64,000 nt of DNA from Pseudomonadota bacterium. GTDB taxonomy: Bacteria > Desulfobacterota > Desulfobacteria > Desulfobacterales > JAHIVH01. The stretch covers positions 97,544-161,543 of the forward strand of contig JAHIVH010000066.1 in the NCBI GenBank assembly GCA_018816735.1, in the 5' to 3' direction. Below, one piece after another: positions 53,281-60,668 of this stretch. The notes under the pieces are model-generated. The model had not been told where the DNA came from. It saw nothing but the letters and a program-made list of their open reading frames with translations, and did no database searches. Position numbers and translations under genes: made by a program. Position 1 is the first letter of the stretch; every line of letters begins with the position of its first letter.

Positions 53281-53685
53281 TTAAGGGGCAATCAATTTTA
53301 TAGTGGGGAAATAGGTTCGGTATCTGGCTGTGTCCCTGGTGATCAGGTCAATGCCAAGAATTGCGGCCTGAGCACCTATATAGAAATCCGGAAGGGGAGA
53401 TAGCTTTGCCCCTTTGTTTTTTCGATATTTTAGGAAAACCTTGCCTGCCAGGAACAAGGCTTCTTTTGACAGTTGCAACATTTCAAATCCACCATTTAAA
53501 ACAGCAGTTTCCAAATCCTCTATACGTTCAAAGCCAATGGATATTTCTGTATAAACGACAGGATTGATATACAATGTTGAATGTTCGGCATACCTTTCCA
53601 GTGTCGATTCAGACCAGTCTGCCCATTTGGGGTCATCTAAAAAAATATCAAGAATGATATTCGAATCCACCAGAACACCTGTCAT
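53281..53685 (-). CDS. PIN-domain toxin, VapC-like (pair 2)
   Basis: 134 residues, PIN domain of a different subgroup: LVDSNIILDIF (Asp7), PVVYTEISIGF (Glu47), SPLPDFYIGAQAAILG and LITRDTARYRTYFP, the latter typical of VapC proteins of Rv-type pairs. Mg2+-dependent RNase; the target cannot be read from sequence. Its start overlaps the antitoxin stop by 4 bp. It is not closely similar to the toxin of pair 1, so the two modules were acquired separately. Confidence 0.92.
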   Translation of the reverse strand: MTGVLVDSNIILDIFLDDPKWADWSESTLERYAEHSTLYINPVVYTEISIGFERIEDLETAVLNGGFEMLQLSKEALFLAGKVFLKYRKNKGAKLSPLPDFYIGAQAAILGIDLITRDTARYRTYFPTIKLIAP

Positions 53686-53909
53686 TTTTCTCCTCTTGTC
53701 AGGGCCATAATTTCGTCTGTTGTCATTTTCACTTGTGCAATGCCTCTTAAATTCCTGAATCTATGGCCTGAAATCTTCGCATCTTTTTTTTTGACCAGAT
53801 AAATGCGGCCTTTATCTTCGATGAAATCTACTTCAGTTAAATGGGTAATCCCCAGCTTTTCACGTATGTTTTGTGGGATTGTCACTTGTCCTTTAATGGT
53901 TACTTTCAT
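53682..53909 (-). CDS. AbrB/VapB-type antitoxin (pair 2)
   Basis: 75 residues. The N-terminal swapped-hairpin AbrB fold (MKVTIKGQVTIPQNIREKLGI) binds DNA; the C-terminal part (about 45-75) would bind the toxin. It is coupled to the toxin by a 4-bp overlap and preceded by tandem palindromes at 53920-53951. Distinct antitoxin family from pair 1. Confidence 0.92.
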   Translation of the reverse strand: MKVTIKGQVTIPQNIREKLGITHLTEVDFIEDKGRIYLVKKKDAKISGHRFRNLRGIAQVKMTTDEIMALTRGEK

Positions 53910-53919
53910 AATCTGACCT

Positions 53920-53951
53920 CCGGTAATAAGTATTACCGGTAATAGTATTAC
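53920..53951. promoter_or_regulatory. tandem palindromes, operator of TA pair 2
   Basis: CCGGTAATAAGTATTACCGG (53920-53939) has perfect 9-bp arms; a second palindrome GTAATAGTATTAC (53939-53951) shares its edge. Both lie 10-40 bp before the antitoxin start. Very probably bound by the AbrB-type antitoxin. Confidence 0.75.
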
Positions 53952-53995
53952 TGAAGTTTGGTCATGTCAATATTCGATTATTTTTATCAGTTGAC

Positions 53996-54009
53996 AATTT
54001 CCGGAAATT
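53996..54009. promoter_or_regulatory. palindrome AATTTCCGGAAATT upstream of por genes
   Basis: Perfect 14-bp palindrome overlapping a TTGACA -35-like hexamer (53991-53996), about 95 bp before porG. It may be the operator of a regulator such as the XRE-cupin protein encoded after the operon; that link is a guess. Confidence 0.4.
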
Positions 54010-54102
54010 TCTTCATTTTGAATGTTTGTTTTCGCGTTTGACATGGAAACAGAGTTTATATGGGAGAAACATTTTAATAATTTGACAACAAACGGTAATC
54101 AA

Positions 54103-54666
54103 ATGCAACAGAGTACGATTCAAATCAGATGGCATGGCAGAGGCGGGCAGGGCGCGATCACCGCTGCCAAAATCGTCGCAAATGCCGCTTTTTTTTCCGG
54201 GTATAACGGGGCAGTCATGATACCCACCTTTGGAACGGAAAGGCGCGGTGCACCGGTTCTTACATCGCTTAAAATTTCCAAGGAAAAGATTTACGATCTT
54301 TCACCCATCGTCAATCCGGATATTGTCGTTGTTCTGGACTATCTTCTTTTGGAAGAAAAAGGCACGCTGGATGGGCTGAAAGAGGGGGGGATGATCATCG
54401 TGAATTCACCCAAGACACCAGAAGAATACAGCTATGGTCATATTACGGTTGCGACTGCAGATGTCACCTCCATTGCCGAAAGTGTGGGGTTGAAGCGGGG
54501 TATTGTGAACACCGGCATCATTGGCGCGTTTTCAAAGGCATCCGGTCTGATAGGTATCGATATTCTTTCAGAAAAAATAAAAGATGAATTCCGGGATATC
54601 AAGCCAGAAGAAAATGCGGAAGCCGCCCGGTTAACGTTTGCGAAGACAGTTGTTGGAGGAAAATAG
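54103..54666 (+). CDS. porG: 2-oxoacid:ferredoxin oxidoreductase, gamma subunit
   Basis: 187 residues from the third Met (MQQSTIQIRWHGRGGQG); the frame begins at 54022 but family length and the conserved start favour 54103. HGRGGQG, FGTERRGAP and VNTGIIGA are gamma-subunit motifs. With delta, alpha and beta it forms the enzyme that decarboxylates pyruvate (or a related 2-oxoacid) to acyl-CoA, CO2 and reduced ferredoxin. Stop and next start abut. Cytoplasmic. Regulation may use the palindrome at 53996. Confidence 0.93.
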   Translation: MQQSTIQIRWHGRGGQGAITAAKIVANAAFFSGYNGAVMIPTFGTERRGAPVLTSLKISKEKIYDLSPIVNPDIVVVLDYLLLEEKGTLDGLKEGGMIIVNSPKTPEEYSYGHITVATADVTSIAESVGLKRGIVNTGIIGAFSKASGLIGIDILSEKIKDEFRDIKPEENAEAARLTFAKTVVGGK

Positions 54667-54972
54667 ATGGGACAGGACAATTTTGGGAAAATGAAATCCC
54701 ACAGCGAACCCGGCCCCGGAGATGGCGGAAAAACCGGTTCCTGGCGGGTAAAACGGCCGATCATCGACTTGACGGTTTGTATCCCGGCCAAATCAGGAAA
54801 GGTGGCCTGTTTCGCCTGTTGGATGTATTGTCCGGATGGCGTGATCACACGTACGATTCCACCTGTAATTGATTACGAATATTGCAAGGGTTGCGAAATC
54901 TGCGCGGAGGAATGCCCCGTGAATGCTATAGAAATGGTCGAAGAAACCCAGTTTGCCGATAAGGAGGGGTGA
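54667..54972 (+). CDS. porD: 2-oxoacid:ferredoxin oxidoreductase, delta (ferredoxin) subunit
   Basis: 101 residues with eight cysteines for two [4Fe-4S] clusters: an upstream Cys plus CFACWMYCP in the first, CKGCEICAEECP in the second. The first site has a spacer insertion (CIPAKSGKVACFAC) rather than the compact CxxC start, as in many PorD proteins. It transfers electrons from the TPP site to free ferredoxin. It begins at the base after porG and overlaps or abuts porA. Confidence 0.93.
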   Translation: MGQDNFGKMKSHSEPGPGDGGKTGSWRVKRPIIDLTVCIPAKSGKVACFACWMYCPDGVITRTIPPVIDYEYCKGCEICAEECPVNAIEMVEETQFADKEG

Positions 54973-54977
54973 TTGTC

Positions 54978-56171
54978 ATGCATGTGATTGAATCAGGAAA
55001 TGTGGCAGCGGCAACCGGTGTCAAACTTGCGCGGACTCAGGTGATTGCCGCCTATCCCATTACACCCCAGACCCCGTTGACGGAAAAACTGTCCGAATTT
55101 GTCAGTAAAGGTCAAATGACCGCCCAGTATATTCCGGTTGAAAGTGAGCACAGTGCGCTTTCTGTCTGCATTGCAGCCTCCAGCACCGGATCGCGAACAT
55201 TTACCGCCACAAGCGCCAATGGCCTGTTATACATGAGCGAACAGGTGCATTGGGCCTCAGGTGCCAGGCTGCCTATCGTCATGTGCGTGGTGAACCGGGG
55301 CGTCGGCGCACCGTGGACGGTATGGAATGATCATCAGGATTCGATTTCCCAGAGAGATACCGGCTGGATTCAGATGCATGCCTGCGATCATCAGCAGATT
55401 CTGGACACGGTTTTAAAAGCGTTCATGGTGGCCGAAAAAGTCAGCATCCCGGTGATGGTCTGTTATGACGGCTACCTCCTTTCCCATTCATATATGCCGT
55501 TTGAAATTCCGAAACAGGAAGACGTTGACCGTTTCCTGCCTTCGTTTTCAAGTGACTGCAAACTCGATCCGGAGCATCCGTTGAACCAGAATACCGTGAC
55601 ATTACCCGATGTGCGGCCGGACATCCATGGGAACATGTCGCCTGGATACATGGAAATCCGGCACAATCTTCAACAGGATTTGATCTGTTCCCTTGATGTG
55701 GTAAAAGAAGTGGAAGACCGGTTTAAAGGGATTTTCAACCGTGGCGGGTCACCCTTTATCGAGTCTTATCTTTGCGAGGATGCCGAATATGTTGCCGTAT
55801 GCATGGGATCACTTTCCTATCAGCTGCGGGATGTGGTGGACCAATTAAGAAACGACGGTCAAAAAGTGGGCGTTGCAGGCGTCCGTTTATATAGGCCCTT
55901 TCCCAATCAGGCAGTGATAGATGCGTTTTCAGGAAAAAAAGGACTGGTGATTTTTGAAAAGGGTATAAGCTACGGCAATCAGGGCCCTCTTTTTACGGAC
56001 ATTACATCGGCCTTGTATCAAGTGGAAGAAAGACCGTTCGCGCATAATTATATTCTGGGGATTGGCGGGAGAGAAATCAAGACACAGGATCTTTTGGATA
56101 CATTCAGGAAATCGATCCAGTCCGGACGAAAAAATGAAATCAAGACCGAATGGATTGGACTTAAATTATAG
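54978..56171 (+). CDS. porA: 2-oxoacid:ferredoxin oxidoreductase, alpha subunit
   Basis: 397 residues from the ATG at 54978, which AAGGAGGGG precedes by 8 bp; a GTG at 54969 overlapping the porD stop is the alternative. AAYPITPQTPLTEKL and EHSALSVCIAASSTGSRTFTATSANGLLYMSE are alpha-subunit hallmarks, with RPFPNQAV and GNQGPLFTDI in the C-terminal domain. It builds the active site with the beta subunit. The pattern fits pyruvate oxidoreductase (Por) best; ketoisovalerate relatives cannot be fully excluded. Confidence 0.93.
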   Translation: MHVIESGNVAAATGVKLARTQVIAAYPITPQTPLTEKLSEFVSKGQMTAQYIPVESEHSALSVCIAASSTGSRTFTATSANGLLYMSEQVHWASGARLPIVMCVVNRGVGAPWTVWNDHQDSISQRDTGWIQMHACDHQQILDTVLKAFMVAEKVSIPVMVCYDGYLLSHSYMPFEIPKQEDVDRFLPSFSSDCKLDPEHPLNQNTVTLPDVRPDIHGNMSPGYMEIRHNLQQDLICSLDVVKEVEDRFKGIFNRGGSPFIESYLCEDAEYVAVCMGSLSYQLRDVVDQLRNDGQKVGVAGVRLYRPFPNQAVIDAFSGKKGLVIFEKGISYGNQGPLFTDITSALYQVEERPFAHNYILGIGGREIKTQDLLDTFRKSIQSGRKNEIKTEWIGLKL

Positions 56172-56185
56172 AAGGAATAAAGCTA

Positions 56186-57064
56186 GTGGCTACAACAATA
56201 CTGAACCTACCGGATGATGAACTGATTCACCCCGGAAACCGGGCGTGCGCAGGATGCGGACTGAGTATTATCTATCGAATCGGCTTAAAGGCCATTGGAA
56301 GGGATACGATACTCGTGGTCCCGCCAAGCTGTTTAACCGTGATGCAGGGGTTATACCCCATTGCCGCCACCCAGCTTCCCTGTCTGAATGTGACATTTGC
56401 ATCCACCGCAGCGGCTGCCACGGGCGTTGTGGCTGCGTTAAAAGCACAGGGCCGGGAAAACACAAAGGTCGTGGCCTGGGCCGGGGACGGCGGGACAAGT
56501 GATATCGGTATTCAGGCGCTTTCAGGTGCGTGTGAGCGGGGAGAGGATTTTCTCTACATCTGCTATGATAACGAAGCATACATGAACACAGGTGTGCAAC
56601 GTTCGGGAACCACGCCGCAGGGTGTCTTGACCACCACCACGCCGGTTATCGGAAAGTTGCAGAAAAGTAAAAATGTGCCTGCGATCATGGCGGCCCATGG
56701 CCTTAATTACATTGCAACCGCATCCGCTTCATACCCTTTGGATCTTTACGATAAAATCAAAAAAGCCATGGGCATGCCCGGAACAAAATACATGCATGTG
56801 CATACACCGTGCCCCTCCGGATGGGGATTTGATCCGAGATATTCGGTGAAGATCGGAAAGCTTGCCGTTGAAACCGGTATCTTTGATCTGTATGAAATTG
56901 AAAATGGCGAGTTCCGGCTGACCGGGCCTTCAAAAAAACTGACCCCGTCAAAATTAAAACCGGTAACCGAGTACTTTGATACCCAGTCCCGCTTCAGGGC
57001 GCTCAAAGAAGACCAGATTGCTTCGATTCAGGCGGGGATTCATGAAAAGTGGGACAATTACTAG
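56186..57064 (+). CDS. porB: 2-oxoacid:ferredoxin oxidoreductase, beta (TPP) subunit
   Basis: 292 residues from GTG at 56186, preceded by GAAGGAA. ACAGCGLSI (cluster/TPP region), AWAGDGGTSDIGIQALSGACERGEDFLYICYDNEAYMNTG is the TPP-Mg binding motif, followed by the TG-QRSG-TTP signature of PorB. The C-terminal half has VHTPCPSGWG. It carries out thiamine-dependent decarboxylation of the 2-oxoacid. Last gene of porGDAB; a hairpin terminator starts at its stop. Confidence 0.94.
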   Translation: MATTILNLPDDELIHPGNRACAGCGLSIIYRIGLKAIGRDTILVVPPSCLTVMQGLYPIAATQLPCLNVTFASTAAAATGVVAALKAQGRENTKVVAWAGDGGTSDIGIQALSGACERGEDFLYICYDNEAYMNTGVQRSGTTPQGVLTTTTPVIGKLQKSKNVPAIMAAHGLNYIATASASYPLDLYDKIKKAMGMPGTKYMHVHTPCPSGWGFDPRYSVKIGKLAVETGIFDLYEIENGEFRLTGPSKKLTPSKLKPVTEYFDTQSRFRALKEDQIASIQAGIHEKWDNY

Positions 57065-57144
57065 AGACTTGAAACTGGATAATAGAAACTTGATTTAGAA
57101 ATGAAAAAATACTGAGCAAATCAAGTTTTCAGTTTCAAGTCTCT
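57063..57144. terminator. bidirectional hairpin between porB and the XRE gene
   Basis: Outer arms AGAGACTTGAAACTG (57063-57077) and CAGTTTCAAGTCTCT (57130-57144), 15 bp perfect; inner arms AACTTGATTT (57087-57096) and AAATCAAGTT (57118-57127). The whole 86-bp gap between two convergent genes is one extended stem, probably a terminator for both. Confidence 0.75.
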
Positions 57145-57150
57145 GGTTTC

Positions 57151-57783
57151 TTATTCGTAGATCACCGCCAGAATTTTGGCTGTTCCCTTTTGGGCAGCCA
57201 CCAGGTGCGGCGTGGTGGAAAGATAGTAGATGCTGTCACCCGGCTTCAATTCAAATTCATCGTCACCGATTTTTCCAATGACGCCGCCTTCCAGAACATA
57301 GATGAATTCTTCGCCGTCATGCACGGATATCTCTTTTTCAGGGTTTTCATTCAATTCAACGATAAGTGCTTCCATGTGTCTTCCCTTAACATCAGGGGCA
57401 AGACTGTGATAGGTGTAAATCTCTTTATTCCCTTTTTGAGAGGCCGCACGTATCGTTGATTTTTCTTCATTTTTCCGGGTGATTGAATAGAGCTTTTCAC
57501 CGGTTCCGGAAACGATTCGGCTGAAGGCGCTGTCCAATGCCTTGGAAAGCTTTGCAACCGTACCTAAAGGGGGCTTGACATCTTCGGACTCAATGCTTGA
57601 GAGCAGATCCACACCAAATCCGGTCAGATTAGAAATATCGCCAAGGGAAAGCCCTTTTGATTCTCTGATGGTTTTTATGCGCGAGCCAATGGCCTCTATT
57701 TTTTTGGGTAAAGAAACAGTAATTTCACCAGTAAGATCTTCAAAATAATCCACACTGTGATGGGAATTTTTATGGGTCTGCAT
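57151..57783 (-). CDS. XRE-cupin transcriptional regulator
   Basis: 210 residues. The N-terminal half has an XRE helix-turn-helix (IGSRIKTIRESKGLSLGDISNLTGFGVDLLSSIESEDVKPPLGTVAKLSKAL, about 32-83); the C-terminal half (about 125-205) is a cupin (HDGEEFIYVLEGGVIGKIGDDEFELKPGDSIYYLSTTPH). Such regulators sense small ligands. Convergent with porB, so it probably controls a unit with its own promoter; the por operon is one candidate. GGAG precedes the ATG. Confidence 0.92.
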   Translation of the reverse strand: MQTHKNSHHSVDYFEDLTGEITVSLPKKIEAIGSRIKTIRESKGLSLGDISNLTGFGVDLLSSIESEDVKPPLGTVAKLSKALDSAFSRIVSGTGEKLYSITRKNEEKSTIRAASQKGNKEIYTYHSLAPDVKGRHMEALIVELNENPEKEISVHDGEEFIYVLEGGVIGKIGDDEFELKPGDSIYYLSTTPHLVAAQKGTAKILAVIYE

Positions 57784-57867
57784 GGGGGCTTTTCTCCTTT
57801 TTCGGGTAATGACAGGGTTGACGTCGAAAATATTTGGCTTCCGGTAAAAATAGAGCGAATTAAACGA

Positions 57868-58743
57868 TTATGTCAATATTTTTTGATCTGTGGTTTTCTG
57901 TTCCATGGAAAACGCATATTTAAATATGACATAAAGACAATATAAAAATAACAGGGGGAAAAAGAGGGTTTGAACCAGAAAGATCACGATGAGATGAATC
58001 GTGTTCTCCGTGGCATTGGCCGCCGCCGCTTTGTATTGGTTGATTTTTTCTTTGAAATTGATGGTAGATACCGTATTCTCATAGAAATGTTTAACCTGGT
58101 CTGTAAGTGTCACGTCCCGTTCCTGTGTGGAAATGGATTCTTCGGTATCTTTGCTTATTTTCTGCAATGATTCTGTGGTTTCATCAAGTGCCATGGATGC
58201 TTTTTTGTACTCAGGTGATAAAAATTTGTCGTATGTCCATTCATTTAAAATAGCCATGACCGGAACTGAAAACCGGAGAAACAGACAGATAAACATGATT
58301 CGCGACATGCTTTTTTTAAGTTTCTGACAAAATGGATAAGACAGCCAGAGCGTCAACAGGTAGCTGGTGACCAGCAGCAGAACAAGGCCGGTCACCACAG
58401 GCCAGGCGCATATTTTTAATATCAGGTTTTGGATACCGATGGCGGTGCAACTCATCAGCATGATTGCAGAGAACTGTTCGATCAGATCATTTATGGGGTC
58501 TAAAATCTCTCCTGGCGCAAAGTTCAATCCTACGCCCATGGGTTGCAGGGATAATTCGGTCCCTTGCGCAACTGAAATGACACCATTTAACCCCCTTGCA
58601 ATGCCGAATGCGATCAGTGCCCGTTTGAACAGTTTGCCCGTATAATCTTCGCTATAATGATCGACAAATCCTGTGACGGATATCATCATGGCAAAAACAA
58701 GAATGAGCGTGATTATCAGTTTGAAAACCGCATCTTTTTTCAT
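57868..58743 (-). CDS. integral membrane protein with coiled-coil loop, unknown
   Basis: 291 residues from ATG at 58743, which overlaps the stop of the next upstream gene by 4 bp (ATGA); an apparent longer frame to 59190 runs inside that gene and has shadow-like composition. Hydrophobic segments near 8-25, 90-110, 115-137, 150-165 and 255-280, with a charged, helical soluble stretch in between (about 185-245: TTESLQKISKDTEESISTQ). No known motif. It is encoded with the IGQ-repeat protein, and the coupling suggests a complex. Confidence 0.72.
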   Translation of the reverse strand: MKKDAVFKLIITLILVFAMMISVTGFVDHYSEDYTGKLFKRALIAFGIARGLNGVISVAQGTELSLQPMGVGLNFAPGEILDPINDLIEQFSAIMLMSCTAIGIQNLILKICAWPVVTGLVLLLVTSYLLTLWLSYPFCQKLKKSMSRIMFICLFLRFSVPVMAILNEWTYDKFLSPEYKKASMALDETTESLQKISKDTEESISTQERDVTLTDQVKHFYENTVSTINFKEKINQYKAAAANATENTIHLIVIFLVQTLFFPLLFLYCLYVIFKYAFSMEQKTTDQKILT

Positions 58744-59249
58744 GATAGAAATGACCTGAAATAGTTTATTGCCGTGGGGTTCTTGATTTTGGGGGTCCAC
58801 ATGAAATCCCCAAATCCGATCTGTGCCAGAACGTATTTGCCGAAGGCCACCTGACCGATGGCTGTGATGCCGGTTGCGATCTGACCGAATCCGAATATCA
58901 GTCCAATTGCCAGCTGGCCGATAGCCACACATCCGATTGTGGCCTGACCGAACCCAAACAAAAATCCCAGTCCAAGTTGGCCTACGGCAATCAATCCCAG
59001 CGATGCATGGCCGATGGCAAAGACACCGGTGGCCAATCTGCCAACAGCGATGATGCCTTTTGCGATAATCCGTCTTCCGGTTTCTGGATTTTTGCCGTTT
59101 GTGTAATGAATCAGAGGAAATCCCAAGATGGTTTTGCGGGACTTGAATTCTGAAAAATACATACCGGTAGGGTAAAGGTAACGCCGCCAAGTGCCAAAAG
59201 ATGTTACTTCAATCTTAAATTCTGCGTTTTCCAGCAACACATTATTCAT
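58740..59249 (-). CDS. IGQ-repeat hydrophobic protein, unknown
   Basis: 169 residues. The N-terminal part (1-60) is ordinary; residues about 61-148 are eight 10-11-residue repeats of the form (I/V)-x-A-(I/V)-G-(Q/R/H)-x-x-x-G (IIAVGRLATG, VFAIGHASLG, LIAVGQLGLG, CVAIGQLAIG and similar). Small glycine-rich repeats of this kind may form a compact membrane or beta-solenoid body. AGGCAAA precedes the ATG. Related repeat proteins exist in other bacteria, as I recall, with no assigned role. It is coupled to the membrane protein at 58743 (4-bp overlap). Confidence 0.75.
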   Translation of the reverse strand: MNNVLLENAEFKIEVTSFGTWRRYLYPTGMYFSEFKSRKTILGFPLIHYTNGKNPETGRRIIAKGIIAVGRLATGVFAIGHASLGLIAVGQLGLGFLFGFGQATIGCVAIGQLAIGLIFGFGQIATGITAIGQVAFGKYVLAQIGFGDFMWTPKIKNPTAINYFRSFLS

Positions 59250-59286
59250 GATATTTGCCTCTATCTAAAGTATGTCCTTATGTTCG

Positions 59287-59835
59287 CTACATACGATAAA
59301 TATAAATCGGATCATTGTGCAATGAATTTCCTGGCCGGAGAACTTTTTCAGGCACAAATCCGGGAAGCTCAAAATTGCATGAACCAATAACTGTTCCTGG
59401 TTTCAGTTCTGATTTCAGCTTTTTCGATACCTGTTTCATGACATCCGGGAAAAGATAACAGAAAATCACATCTGCATCCGAGAGCTTGTCCTTAAAGAAA
59501 TTTTTAAAGAATATCCGGATATTTTTATGACCCAGAGAAAGGCATTTTGCTTTGAGAAACGCCAGGGGATTCACCTCATAACCAATACCCCTTACATTGT
59601 ACAACCTGCACGCTTTTCTAAGAGCTCTGCCATCGCCACATCCGATATCGATGAACAGCTGGCCAGGTGCCATCTTCACCTCGTTTAAAAAGGACATTAC
59701 TCTCACGTGTGATGTGGACACATAAAGTGCACCCGCTGTCACAGGAATGGAGACAGCAACAGAAAGGGCATAAACCATTTTTAAAATAAACAGGCATCCG
59801 GCGATGCTGAAAAATATCCATAATCCGGTTATCAT
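59287..59835 (-). CDS. membrane-anchored SAM-dependent methyltransferase
   Basis: 182 residues: one or two N-terminal membrane segments (about 4-40), then a class I methyltransferase domain with motif I LFIDIGCGDGRALRKA (about 60-75) and the acid at the end of strand 2 (GIGYEVNP). The motif-IV-like region is ADVIFCYLFPDV. The anchor suggests a lipid or membrane substrate. It lies 37 bp before the IGQ-repeat gene and may belong to the same unit. Substrate unknown. Confidence 0.82.
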   Translation of the reverse strand: MITGLWIFFSIAGCLFILKMVYALSVAVSIPVTAGALYVSTSHVRVMSFLNEVKMAPGQLFIDIGCGDGRALRKACRLYNVRGIGYEVNPLAFLKAKCLSLGHKNIRIFFKNFFKDKLSDADVIFCYLFPDVMKQVSKKLKSELKPGTVIGSCNFELPGFVPEKVLRPGNSLHNDPIYIYRM

Positions 59836-59845
59836 TTAGCGTCCT

Positions 59846-59961
59846 GGTTGATTGGTCAAATAGTCAAGTGGTTAAATGGTTGAATAGTTAAATGGTTGCA
59901 TTCCTTTCATTATTTGACTCATTTTCCATTTAACTATTCAACCATTTAACTGTTTAACCAA
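59846..59961. repeat. inverted arrays of degenerate 8-bp repeats
   Basis: Left array of octamers GGTTGATT, GGTCAAAT, AGTCAAGT, GGTTAAAT, GGTTGAAT, AGTTAAAT; the right array is its complement. 59871-59895 and 59926-59950 are perfectly complementary (25 bp) around a 30-nt loop. It lies in the 255-bp gap 59836-60090; nothing else is obvious there apart from the GAGGAAGG site before the next gene. ATTCAACCATTTAACT is shared with 31411-31426. Confidence 0.8.
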
Positions 59962-60090
59962 ACACTACCATGAAATTAAAAATTGATCATGCAGATATTT
60001 TTCTATACTATTAAAAAATTCGTGAAACGCTACTGAGAGAGCGTCTGATTTAAAAGCGAAACCAACTACACCCCGAGGAAGGATATTCAT

Positions 60091-60648
60091 ATGGGACTTC
60101 TTGAAAAGAAAAAAAGCGATCGCATTCATACCCGTGCCATATCACTTGCCACTTATGAAGCAGAAAATAACTGTGTGATTGTAGAAGGCATTTTAAGAGA
60201 CAACCGGCTTATCGATGTTTACCTTTTAACAGGAGAGCCCCGACAGCCGGGTGTGATTCACCATATGGTTGTGAGAATACTTGTGGGGCCGCCTGGACTT
60301 ACCATACAGGATATCGAAGTGGAAATGCCGGTGACCCCTCGTGAACATTGTGTTGAAACCATAAGAGGCTATGACCGGATGAAAGGCATAGCCATTCAGA
60401 CAGGCTTTACCGCCAAAGTCAAGGAAATGATGGGGGGGAGAAACGGATGCGCACATCTCACCACCCTGTTAATTGCCATGGGACCCGAAGCTGTTCAAGG
60501 GTATTATGCCCATTATGCAAAAAATCCGCCTGACACCATAGATAACAAGTTAAAATTCGTATTGGCAAACCACCTGAAAAATACCTGTCATGTATGGCGG
60601 GAAGATGGGCCGTATTATCAGACGATGGTCGAGGCTATCAATCCATAA
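60091..60648 (+). CDS. DUF2889 family protein
   Basis: 185 residues matching the DUF2889 pattern: VEGILRDNRLIDVYLL near 30, HHMVVRILVGPPGLTIQDIEVEMPVTPREHCVE, then GIAIQTGFTAKVKEMMGGRNGCAHLTTLLIAM with the Gly-Gly and Cys-x-His-Leu segment. No function is established for the family that I can state. GAGGAAGG precedes the ATG. It is followed by the cyclase gene 20 bp later, so one unit is likely. Confidence 0.82.
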   Translation: MGLLEKKKSDRIHTRAISLATYEAENNCVIVEGILRDNRLIDVYLLTGEPRQPGVIHHMVVRILVGPPGLTIQDIEVEMPVTPREHCVETIRGYDRMKGIAIQTGFTAKVKEMMGGRNGCAHLTTLLIAMGPEAVQGYYAHYAKNPPDTIDNKLKFVLANHLKNTCHVWREDGPYYQTMVEAINP

Positions 60649-60668
60649 ACTGACATCCGGCATGGACT

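Noticed and set aside
57868..59190. Apparent 440-residue frame on the minus strand
   Set aside because: Its first 149 codons lie inside the IGQ-repeat gene and have a shadow-like Arg/His/Cys-rich composition; the true start is the ATG at 58743, coupled to that gene.
59846..59961. CRISPR-like repeat array
   Set aside because: The units are contiguous 8-mers without spacers, and no cas genes are near.
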